Origin: Anarhynchus alexandrinus
Taxonomy: Eukaryota; Chordata; Aves; Charadriiformes; Charadriidae
Assembly: GCA_008711295.1 (NCBI GenBank)
Contig: VUYV01000019.1
Location: 6,823,882-6,887,881, forward strand
DNA length: 64,000 nt
Reading direction: 5' to 3'
Shown here: positions 1 to 10,800 of the stretch, piece by piece
Layout: each line of letters begins with the position of its first letter
How positions within the stretch are numbered: position 1 is the stretch's first letter
The notes under the pieces: model-generated
Database searches by the model: none
Told to the model about the DNA's origin: nothing
The model's input: the letters and a program-made list of their open reading frames with translations, nothing else
Position numbers and translations under genes: made by a program

Positions 1-1582
1 TGCAAGTATTTTATATCTGCACTTATTAGCATGAAACAAAAGCAGGTTAAAAGAAAATAAACTCTTGCAATAGCAATAACAAAATACTTTCACAAGCTGT
101 CTGTAGCCTCTTGAGCAAATGACAGGTTTCACAGAGAACGCACGTTGGATAAATGACTTTATCCATGTATCAAAAAGAAATAAAATAAAACTGAAGCTGT
201 ATTTCCAGAGGTTTAAACACTGATAACTGAAAATGTTTGTAAACAAAGTAATAAAGACCACATCCATCACTATCACCACCACCTTACATCCCACTGAAAG
301 CACTTTTGATACAGAAGGGAGAAAACCTTTGCAAAACCAGAACAAAATACGCTCTCAGATGAAAAGTGATTGCAGTAGTAAAACATGTTAGTCCTCCACT
401 CAAAGTGCAGGGAGTAAAGTACCAGTAATAGGAGACCCTTCTCACTTGCAAAGACAGAAAAACACAATCAGTCCAGAACAAATCTGCACCTAAGGTAAAT
501 CATCTATTTACCACATTTCAAATAGGCAATTTGGCCAAGGTAAACAGAAATTATGCACTGCATTTCACTAGATTGTAGTCTAAAACCAACCAAAACAACA
601 GTAACACACCACTTCAGGCAACATGGGAAGAATTAAAACCTCTCACAATTTCTATTTCAAATGCATTATTCAAATAAAAACTACTGAATTACAAAAGCCT
701 TTTTAATATAAGGTAACACCACATATCCACAACATTTTCCAAAACTGGACTGCCAGCAAGTCAGTATGATTTTGCAGGTAGCCTAACGCACTAGCATCTG
801 CAAGCATTCTGAGTGTATTCACTGCTAGCACTTCCCAATACTGCACTAAACCAAGGATTTTTACAGACGGGTAATGATGGAACTGTGAAGAAGCCAGCAC
901 CACTACTTTTCACAGCATATTCTAGGCAGTTCTCTCACTTAGCCCTAAAATAAAATGGAAGTGTCTCCAGATTACCGCTTTTCCAGTTGTCAGTCAAACA
1001 CACTAGTTAACTAGTTATGGAAAATCAGATGCACAGATTTAATCAAAATATCTTAAGAATAATTTAAGGTTAAGAATGATGTACTTAAAAGTACAGTAAT
1101 TCTCAGTTTATCAAAACAGTTAATCAACAGCCACCTATTTCCTACTTTTCTTCTACCCCCCACCTTTACCACCACATAAATAAATAAAAGCAGAAGAAAA
1201 GGTTTTAGCTTAGCTGTCTGAAGCCTTTAACAATGAACATAAGCTTAAACCCTCAGAACTCTTAGAGCTTTTCTGAGCACTAGGCTAAAATAAAAGCATA
1301 CTTTAAAAAAACCTAACCATATTCAGAAAAAAAAACCCCATCTTTTTAATCTTAAATTTAATAGCACATTTTCTATTAAAACAGAACTGTCTCTCTAATT
1401 AGAATATTCCTGTAGTTTACTGAAAATTCTACATAATTTCAATTTTAATATTTTTTTATAATAATGCATATGAACTCCTCTTTCTCTGCTAAATGGAAAT
1501 TGAGCCACCTAAACCATCCACGTAATAAATAATTTAGCAACCATCATTAAAATGTCACATATTGCACGTATCATTTGTGCGC
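1..1582. other. Intron-like A+T-rich DNA
   Basis: No open frame with coding character and no convincing splice pair. It should be part of the intron downstream of the exon at 5514-5734. The common RBFOX exons that follow (GNQEAAAA...) were looked for on the minus strand and are not present. Confidence 0.6.
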
Positions 1583-1858
1583 TTTGTGATGGGATGAGGG
1601 GCAACGGTTTTAAACTGAAAGAGGGGAGATTCAGATTAGATATGAGGAAGAAATTCTTTACTCTGAGGGTAGTGAGACACTGGCCCAGGTTGCCCAGAGA
1701 AGCTGGGGTGCCCCATCCCTGGAGGTGTTCAAGGCCAGGTTGGACGGGGCTTGGAGCAACCTGGGCTGGTGGGAGGTGTCCCTGCCCATGGCAGAGGGGT
1801 GGAACGAGATGGTCTTCAAGGTCCCTTCCAACTCTAACCATTCTATGATTCTATGATT
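1583..1858 (+). mobile_element. CR1 LINE, 3' end, 5'-truncated
   Basis: The last ~275 bases of a CR1 non-LTR retrotransposon. It opens inside the end of ORF2 (frame reading [20 protein letters not shown], then a frameshift after ...LPREAG) and runs through the 3'UTR phrase GGTCCCTTCCAACTCTAACC. It ends in the CR1 tail ATTCTATG ATTCTATG at 1840-1855, with no poly-A. The 3'UTR (GGGCTGGTGGGAGGTGTCCC...) differs from that of the copies at 50 and 58 kb, so it belongs to another CR1 subfamily. It cannot be autonomous. Confidence 0.93.
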
Positions 1859-4800
1859 TTAAAATATTTTATCGGAATCCTAACATTCCAAGTATCCAGA
1901 GCAATTGCAAAGATTGCAACACTCAAAGCCATGAAAGATGAAGCTAATACAGAAGCATTTAACTCCTTATTCTACAAAACAAACGACTCTTCTATGCATT
2001 GTGAAATGTTTGGGGTTTTTTTTGATGCTTCACTTTTTAATTTCAATGATAAACAGAACTTTGTTTCACATGTTTATTCTGAGAACATGTAGGACAGTAC
2101 AGTAGCACACAGCCACACTTCCTGACAGCAGGGCAATGGTCCCACACCCTGGCCAATGCAGATGGATATTTTTCATGTGCCACCCTACTGACCTCACTGC
2201 TTATCTGGACATAAGGGTTCCCCCATGGGAATCCAAAGACAGAAGTGGAGCATGAACCAAGGGCAGGATAAGAAGTCTTTTACTGGATTGCCACTTAATC
2301 CTCTATGGTGTCTTTTTATTCTCACCTGCCAGGAGAAACGGCATGATAGTTTTGACACAGAGCAGGCCTTGCTGTCCACAGCATATGCAGTTGCTGGATT
2401 GCAGTACCTGCTCTGGTCCTCACGACAGCGTAATTGTGACAGCCTGTGAAGCCACCAGTACATCTTTTGTGCCAAGTCTGAAAACATCTCTCCACCCACA
2501 TGAGGTGTAATGCTATTTATGCATCATTTGTACTTTCATGTGATTTTTTTCCTCCTACAATTTCACCGAGGAGGAAGGAGAGAGAGGAATAGATATTTTA
2601 TTTTGCTCATTTAAAACTGTGTTAAGAAATCATAGGGAATAATAATACCATCGTTCTAATAAGTTTTTTTAAGGTATATTTATTTATTGGAAAATAAAAC
2701 TAAGTTGCAAGTATATTTAACATAAGTTGATAGATTTTGATGTATCTGTAACTTGGAACAACTACCTTCTCTCTCTTCAAGAACATATTCAATTTTTCAT
2801 CATGTCACTCAAACATATGATCTCGGTAAAAGGAATACAAATCTTCATAATAGAATAATACATGCAATTGGGAAAATACATATGGCTATTTATCTAAAGT
2901 GTTGCCAGATAGATATACACAATATCTGCCCTTTTTGATTTGTCCTAAGTTTCACACATGCCGGTACTCTCTAAGAAGAGGGTGTGACAAAAGCAGCCAG
3001 AGAATGTAGGATAGTTTACTGATGAATTTAGGAGGAGAGGCTAAAAAAGGCTGCACGTACACAGCATGAAGTAAAATAATAAGACAGCGCTTGAAGGTGC
3101 AGAACCCCTCAAGACTAACAGTCCTCCACAGAGATCTGAGATCTCTCTTGCTCAACCACACAACACAAAACGTGAAGAAAAAAAACCAAAACAAGAGAGT
3201 CCCCCAAATCTCTACACAATACTTTACACTGTTTTCATATGCAATCTTGGTGTAAATCTAATGGGAAACTATGGGGAATCCCTAATCAGAAATACATCTA
3301 CTTTCTGTAGAAATCCATGCAAATAAATAAATTGCAATCTTATAAGCCTCTAAAATATTAAAATAGCCTCGTATTCGAAAATACTTCAGGGTTGTGGCTC
3401 TCAACCTGCAATCCATTAAAAACATTTGCATAATCAGTTTATCAAGGCATATTTTTGAAGAAAATTTCCATTAAAGTTCTGAACATTATGTAATTACGGC
3501 TTAGAAGAGGATGATATAAATATGTCTATCAAGTGTCCTTTGCATTATTTATATTGGATACTTTACTTAAGTTTACTCTGAGAGACAAACAACAAGCATT
3601 CTACTATCACAAGCTGACTGCAGATTCTGCAAATGCAGATGAAAACTTAGGGTGAGAAAGCGGTTAAACCATTTAATGTTCTAGTTCACCCACTAAGACA
3701 ATAACTCATATTTGTTTTGTTTGCAAAATGCAATGTTCAGGTATGTCATTAGGGAGAGGGAGAGAAGAGGAGACTAGAGAAGTATCCACACAAAGAACAT
3801 TTTTCAATTGTACCTGTAAACATACCTATTTTTTTTGTAGAACAATTCTTATTGCTTGATTATTTTAGACCTATGCTAATGGAGTAGCATAGGTCTGGAT
3901 ATACCTGTCTAAGGAAAGAAAGAAAAGAAAAAAAGATTGAAATAAGGCATCCTGAATTTTCAAAGGGCCCTTTCTTCTAATCTATCTGCTTGGATAATGT
4001 GTCCAGAGTGGCATTTTGTAATGACAGCAACTTTCCAACAAATCAATAGTTATTTAATTCCCAACAAGCTCTCGAGTCCATTAAACCTGATTACATTCAC
4101 CCATTTCAGTTGGGTGCAGTTATTTTTCCTACACCGGCACTTAATCTATAACAGGAACTTATGAGAACTTTCAAAAGCAATTTCAACATCAATCAGCATA
4201 GAGTGAAAGGCACGATTTGCTTGTAATTATTTATTGGACAGGATGGCACAGGGTCTGACTGAGCTCTAGCGTCCGACCTTCACCCCCAAATTCTAATGGA
4301 TATGAAGGCCTACTTGATGTGTTCAAGTGTGCTACCGTGTCTCACAGCATAAGAAAATAGCATCAGCTTGCATGTTCCAGAAGACACAGTTTTTCAATAC
4401 CTGATAACGGCCACTGTGCAATGCTATATTTCTGTTTTAGACATACGTGTCTGATATTAAACCTAAAGTGCAGAACACAACTCACAGTCTTCGATTACTG
4501 AATGGACCTATACGGGGAAAAAAACCCCAACTGTTTCATGCTGTGATTGCCCCTCTACTCCAGCTAACTGTTGTAGGAAAGCAGCATAATGAAAATTTGC
4601 CTCTCCTCCACAGTTAATTTGACTGATCACCAGCATGACACAGAAATGCTGTAATAGACGTGTGTCTCTCTCGACCCTGTTAATGCATAATATCTACCCA
4701 CTGCCATTTATAGGATAACCTGAGTTCTTTTGTCAATACTTGGAAATGTTACTTATATTCTTTCTTAATGTATTCTAGTACTCTAAAGAACAGAATACTT

Positions 4801-5513
4801 TTTGCTTAATTAGTGTCTACATGATCTATTCAAAATCCTAACAGCAGAAAATTCAGTAGTACCACTTCCTGATAAAAATAAAATAAAATCAAAAACAGAC
4901 AACACAACAATAACTAAACCTAGCAATTGCCAGTTAACTTCTAAAATACAGAACTCTTGCCCTGAAGCAAGATCTTACACTTTCAGGGCTCAGAAGAATT
5001 AATTTGATGTGCACAAATATTCTGTGAAGGTGATATATTTCCGTGCACACAAAAACACAAACCCTTTTTCATTCAGTGTGACGCATAACATATGAATTAA
5101 TGCATATTTAACACTATTCATATTCGCTGTGCTAAAACACTTAACCTAAACACATCATGGTAAGTTACTTTGTCTTATGACCTGCCGTGGGAATGCTGAC
5201 TCCCTCAGAAACCTAGAATGGATAGCAAATCCTCTGCCCTGTGGTCAACCTCGTGAAGCAAAGGCATGAATGTTAAACAGCAGACAAATCAATACAAGCA
5301 AATATAGCTCAACTACACCATTTATTCAGCCATGAGAGATGTCAATACACAGATTAGGGTGATCCATCTTTTTGATTTCCTACTGTCTTCTCACTGACTA
5401 CATGAGAGCTTTTGCCTGTATTAAAAGTGTTTGCTTTCTCAACCATAAAAATTCCAATTATTACTCTAAGTGCACTAGAGTTAAGTTGCTTGTTGGAAGC
5501 GGCCTTGCATTAC
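1859..5513. other. Intron-like DNA downstream of the RBFOX exon
   Basis: About 3.6 kb with no exon. The part at 2100-2490 is less A+T-rich but has no recognisable homology. A perfect 12-bp inverted repeat lies at 3867-3896. The sequence at 3960-4260 is rich in homeodomain-type TAATT/ATTA cores and non-repetitive, as in conserved non-coding elements. The rest shows nothing. Confidence 0.5.
3867..3896. repeat. Perfect 12-bp inverted repeat
   Basis: AGACCTATGCTA (3867-3878), loop ATGGAG, TAGCATAGGTCT (3885-3896). The stem can be lengthened by two T-G wobbles and one T-A pair. It is too short for a pre-miRNA and no terminator role is expected in this setting. Confidence 0.85.
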
Positions 5514-5600
5514 CTGAACAAGTCCAGCGAAGTATGGTGCTGCCGGCAGAATCATTGGCACTCCATATGGATGTAGCAAAACTCCTTGAGACGACAACAT
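5514..5600 (-). CDS. RBFOX1: RBFOX-family alternative N-terminal coding exon (probably RBFOX1)
   Basis: Seen: on the minus strand an ATG at 5600-5598 opens 29 codons that begin [16 protein letters not shown] and end in ...GLVQ. The last codon CAG is followed directly by GTAATG, a usable 5' splice site, so the exon ends in phase 0. A TAA lies in frame two codons before the ATG, and the start context is ACCATGT with A at -3, so this ATG is the start. Known: an RBFOX1 isoform begins with a nearly identical peptide ([16 protein letters not shown]...) and continues in phase 0 into the GNQEAAAA exon shared by RBFOX transcripts. RBFOX1 is an RNA-binding splicing regulator of neurons and muscle that binds UGCAUG through one RRM. 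Inferred: this is the bird version of that exon; the rest of the gene lies beyond position 1. About five residues differ from the mammalian peptide as I remember it, so RBFOX2 or another paralogue is possible. Confidence 0.8.
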
Positions 5601-5734
5601 GGTTTAAGTGATAGTATTACTCCCACTAAAGCTAAACACATCAATTGAAAGTTAGGGGAAAATCTATATACCAACTTCTTCCAAACTCAGAGCTAGAACC
5701 AAATAACTTCTGTCAGGGGCAAAGCCCACATCAG
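5601..5734 (-). other. RBFOX1: 5'UTR part of the RBFOX exon, with its 3' splice site
   Basis: The 134 bases before the start codon on the minus strand follow a textbook acceptor: a long T-rich tract with few interruptions ending in TTACAG (AG at 5736-5735), then CTGATGTGGG. This means the exon (221 bases in all) is internal, with at least one non-coding or alternative exon further upstream at higher coordinates. The UTR carries an in-frame stop close to the ATG. If an upstream coding exon ending in phase 0 (such as the 29.4-kb candidate) were spliced here, its frame would not match the ATG at 5600, because 134 is not a multiple of three. Such a transcript would use the upstream ORF only as a uORF. 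Confidence 0.65.
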
Positions 5735-7544
5735 CTGTAAAAAAAAGAAAAAAATTGACGTCAGCAACTCTTAATGTTAAATTTTCTTCAGAGACAACAG
5801 ATAGAGACAACAGCTGCAAACCTAACTCTACCAAAAAAGGAAGGTGCTATTTTGGGATCAGCTTAAGTAACATGACTAACCAACTACTCTTTATCAGTTC
5901 AGATTTTTAAGTACTATACACAAACAGATCAAATTCTGTACAGATCTACCAATTAGAATTAATTTTCCTATTAGTTCTGGCATATACATGACAACAGTTA
6001 CTATCAGAAGCTATTTAAAAAATAATCAGGCTTATCATGATAGCGTAAATAAATGTTTCCCTGTATTTATAAGCTGTTAAACAATATTCATGTGAGAGTT
6101 TAAACTTAAGTCTGCTACATAGGATACATATTTCTGTTTTGATATATCATATTTTTGTTGCTTATTTTGAATATTTGAGATAACTAATGCAAGCTAACTA
6201 GTTCTATTAGCATAACTTATATTTTAATGGCTTTTCTAACCTTTCACATCTACATTTATTGTAGCTTTTTTTTTTAAAATAACGAATTTGATCTTTAGAG
6301 TATTTCATATCTGTTCTTCAGTTAAATTTCCAGTCTTAGTGTAAGAGACAAAAGAGCACATTTTAGGCTGTTTTCCCCTTTAAACAAAACAGATTTGCTT
6401 TTTAATGTACTACTTGCAAGATATTCTCTTCCACTGCTAATCATTTTTACCTTAGACAAACCAAACTTAGTCATTAACACCTGTTTCATGTGCAATGTAT
6501 CTTCTATTGCAGATATGACTAATGACAAGAATTACAACTGTGCAATATTTTTTTAATTCAAAAAAGAATTAGTTAGGTCTTAAAACCTAACGCTACAAGG
6601 TGGAAAAAAAAAAGTCTCTCCTACAGTCTTTGAATAACCAGGGTGCTTCACATCACTAATTTTGGCTACTTGATTTTGTTGCATAATTACTTTCCCAGAT
6701 AACTAATTGCAGACAAGATTTGATGCGATACTCAATTATTTAATGTCACATTTTGACCATCGTGAAAGGTTTTCAGTAATTGATTCTCATGTATCAAGGC
6801 AGCCGTGTTGCATGATTTAGAAATCTGCCTTAGCAGCTGCATGTTGTCCCCTGCTACTATCAGCCATATACCATTTCTAACTTTAGGTGTTGAATTGCAA
6901 CCCTCTATGATGCTCTTTTGAGGGACTGCCAACGAGGACAGCAATTGTCACATGATTAAGTGATGCTTACCTAGTTCCATCTCCTGTTATAGAATCCCTT
7001 CACTTTTCTGTTGGGGATAATGCTGTTCACACTGGTTATCTGACTATGCTTAGCTATTAATCATATTTCTTGCTCTTGTCTTAATAAGGAACAGAACCCT
7101 GCAGTTTAATTATTAAGTACACAGTAGGCTGACACATCGTGGGTTTTGCCAAAAGATTTTCGTAAATTCCAATACAAAACAAGTTATTAACTTTCATATG
7201 GAAATATATAAACAAAAGGTATATATGAGAAAGCGAGTTGCCATTACAACTCATTTAAAAGTATCTCATTTCTAAAAAAATTTTCATTTTAACTATTGCC
7301 TCTTTGTTTGGTCTAACAGAGTGAGCTGCATTTGAAGAGAAAGAAGATCTCTTTCACCAAGGAATGGAGATTATAAAATGGATTCTGCAAGCTTTACTCA
7401 AATGACTCCAGCGGGACAACTGACATACATAAGGATTGTTAAATTGCTCTGTAAAATACCCAGTCGGTTTTTGTTTCAGCATTTATGTATTTGATAAGAT
7501 GTTAGAAAACCTAAAGAGCAAGACGATTTGTACAGGAAAGCACA
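5735..7544. other. Intron-like DNA upstream of the RBFOX exon
   Basis: A+T-rich with no coding frame. One good minus-strand donor-like site (ACTAG|GTAAGC, exon end at 6972) has no clear partner acceptor. A T-rich pyrimidine tract at 5739-5755 belongs to the acceptor of the exon at 5734. Confidence 0.45.
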
Positions 7545-7892
7545 GGCTCAAGGGGAGCTTTTCTGTGATCTGTTTTGGGACAGTTTTTGCTTAATATTTT
7601 CATTAATTATTTTGACACACGGAAACATGCTGATGAAATTCCTGATGACAAAGTTGGAAGGTACTGTCAAGACTGAGAAGGATAAGAATATTATATAGAA
7701 AGAATTGCTCAGCCTTACAGTCTGCAATAATAGAAACAGGATGAAATTCAATAATACAAAAGGTAAGGTCACGCTTCTGCTAATAACAGAAACTTCAGTT
7801 CTAAACTCAGGAAGAAGAAAAGCAGGACCTCATCGCATCTGTTTAAGGAATTTGAGCTGTTAGTGTGATGCCAATGTGAAAAGGCAAATTAT
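7545..7892 (+). mobile_element. Ancient CR1-type LINE relic (reverse-transcriptase region)
   Basis: Highly decayed but colinear with CR1 ORF2. The part matching the motif around '[12 protein letters not shown]' appears at about 7570-7615 (TGTGATCTGTTTTGGGACAG, TTAATATTTTCATTAATTAT). The part for the catalytic 'FADDTKLGG' follows at about 7630-7665 (ATGAAATTCCTGATGACAAA, GTTGGAAGG), then an 'MKFN' segment (AGGATGAAATTCAATAATAC) near 7738-7757, and finally AGTGTGATGCCAATGTGAAA, AGGCAAAT near 7862-7888. Frameshifts and deletions break every reading frame. Divergence is much greater than in the CR1s at 50 and 58 kb, so this is an older insertion, perhaps predating birds. Its track as an ORF on the other strand is meaningless. 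Confidence 0.75.
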
Positions 7893-10800
7893 CAGTATTT
7901 CTTAATTTCATTTCTCGAATAATTTCTTAATTTCTTAGAGGTACTTCCAATAGCATACAGTCCTCTTCATCCAAATTAAAAAAAAAAAAGGTCAAATTAA
8001 ACTACAACAACTGTAGAGAAAGTCCTTTTTGTGTTGTTCAGGGGAACGGAGCAACTATGTTATAACAGGAACCGAAGAAAGTTTGATTTTTTTAATCCTA
8101 GCAAAACACTCTGTAAGTAGGGAAGAAAACAGTAGGAGGAAGAGACTGTTTAAGCTAAGGACAGTCCTGACACTAAAAATCAAGGAAAAACTAGCTATGA
8201 ATAAATTTAGGTTGAAAATTATTTTTCAAGTTATTTTTTAAAAGTATTTTGGTGTTGACTAAGTGAGGGTTTAGAACAGCCTTCCAAATCCATGGTAACA
8301 AAAAAAGGATAGCTTATAAAAGCAAATTAAATGATGCCAATAGTAGTGGTAGTCTGAATTCAGCAACTTATAGGAGGACCCTTCCAGTCCTTTGCAAGCA
8401 GTATAAACATTCAAGAATAATGAAAATATCAAACATCTAAAAGGCATTTATATTTACTACATTGCAGATTGTAATATATAAAAATAAACTTTGAAAATAA
8501 GCTGTAGTTACCTGTTTTAATGAAAGGATGCTTTGCTTGCCTCACTATAACAACATGCTTCTAAATGTATAGCCGTATGGCACTCCAAATCCAAGCTCTG
8601 ACTTTCTGGTTGGGCTCTTTGTTGATGTCCCATGTGTGCACCAGCTACCTAAGTTCGCACAAACCTCTGTGAATCAAAACCACAGAAGTACAATACAGCT
8701 TTACTTGCATCTCCACCCCGTGCCAAATTCTGAACTTACGCCAATGCAACTACATCAGCTTCACCAGTTTATACCAACATATTTGTTCTCCCTCCCAGCC
8801 ACAGAAACAGGAAATTTGTCTTGTTTCACAGTTCACCATTAGTTAGCATTAACGGTCACTCCTGTTCTGCAAGAATATACTGAACACATAAAATTTGACC
8901 ATAGAGTGCTGAGGACTCAGAGAATAAGCCAGAAGAGTATTAAATAAGCTAATCATTCTGTTTCACTTTAGCAGGACCTCTAGTATGATTAAGGTTAAGC
9001 ATGAGTCTAAATGTTTTTGCGAAGACAAAGCCAGAACGGTCAGTACTATGCACATCAATCACCTGTCTGAAGCCACTGATGGTGACAGTACATACTTCCT
9101 GCCTACTCCAGGAGTGTTACTCCCTGCAAAAAAATTAAGCATTTGTGTGGGTGGAAAAGGGGAGATTATCTATCTTAAACAACTATATAGTTTCACTTCC
9201 ATTACATTCTAGAAAATTATGAAGCCATTAGAAAAAAAAGTGACATGCTAAACTATTTTCAATATGCTAACGGAGCGCATGTTTCTTTCAGCTGTTTCCA
9301 AAGCCTTTTTTTAATTATTAAAAATTTTCAAGGATTTTCTGAAACTGAAAACTGATTTTAAAAATGAAAGACAAAAGAAAAGAACAAGAAAGCAGATGAA
9401 CGCTAGTTTTTTATATATAATATACACACACAAATAAAATATACAATCTTATTTGTTTCATTTCTGCAGAATTTTGCTAAAAGGCATGCATTAGTTACAA
9501 AGATGAATCTGCAGTTTTAAAAATTATGAACAATATAAGAATTTAGTCACATTGGACTGAAAAAATCGCAAGTGATACTACCTGAATCACAGCTAAGAAG
9601 CTCGTACAATACACACCTTTTTAAAATTCGTTAATTAAAGACTAGTTTTGCACCAATAATACAAAGCATTATCTGAATTAGTCAATGTAAGACACTATAA
9701 ATATTATACACAGAAATTGACTGAACAATCAAACTTCCAAAATCTGACAGGGTAGTCCCGTTATGAACTTGCCTCATCAAAAGAAGCTGGGTTTAAAGGT
9801 GAACACCATAGGTTAAGCAAGCTAAGGTGGCAGTAGAAGGTCACAAAATACGTAAGTATTTCAGTTCAGCAGTCTAATGCCACGATCTTATGTTTTAGCA
9901 CAGAACTGAATCTACTGACAGGAGTGCTCTAATAGTGATTTCACTGCGGACTTGCTAAAAAGTCATTTGAAATGGGAAGGAAACGGAGACCACTGTACAG
10001 TACAGATGCACACAGAAAGAAATAGAAGTATGCCTGAAAACTGGGTTACACATTCAGGCAGAACAAGAAAAATGAAAATTATGCAAGAAGGGTCAAGGTT
10101 CTGATCCCACCTGCATATAATACCTAAATGGCGCATTAAACAATGACCAAAATATTCCCCCAGGCAAAAGCAGATGCCTAGTTTTGCTATGGTTCAAGGT
10201 AAAAATGACTTTAGCACCTTCCTTGGAGCCACATTGTCTGGAAAAGGCAGATCCCTGCAATGCAGTCATCAGCCAATCAATGATGTATGCTCTAATCAGA
10301 CCCTGACAGAAGTAATCTATTTAGACCAGCTTTCTGCCAAATCATTAATTCTTCTTAATGCCTATATCTAGTTCAAAATACCACGAACAATGGTTCTTCC
10401 AAAATCTACAGAACACCAAACTTCAAATCATTTCTACTTCCTTCCAACGTTGGCCTAACTTTCCCGTCTCATAGATCATAAATAATTCAGGTACCACTTT
10501 GGCACCCTCTTCATAGCTTATGCTACGTCATATTTGATTTCCTTAAGCTCTTCTTCAAACCTCCCATTTTCTGGCCACCTTTCTTATTCTCCAGATGCTC
10601 TCAATTTTCTCTTTAGGATTTCTCCATGTTTTCTGGTAAAGGAAAACCCAGAACTGAGAGGATGAAGTAGTTTCCAAGTCACCTGGTAGTTTCCATCATC
10701 TACAGGAACGTCGGGTTATTGTCCCTAAAAAAGTATTACCAGACCAGTACGATGCATGCCCCAAAAGCGAAGGTGAGCTGCCATTGACTAGTATTGCATG

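Noticed and set aside
1509..1841. Long frame antisense to the CR1 tail, and similar antisense frames over the other CR1 copies
   Set aside because: These are shadows of CR1 ORF2/3'UTR sequence and not genes.
2194..2499. Overlapping open frames in a GC-balanced block
   Set aside because: Neither frame resembles a known protein, and no splice pair brackets them.
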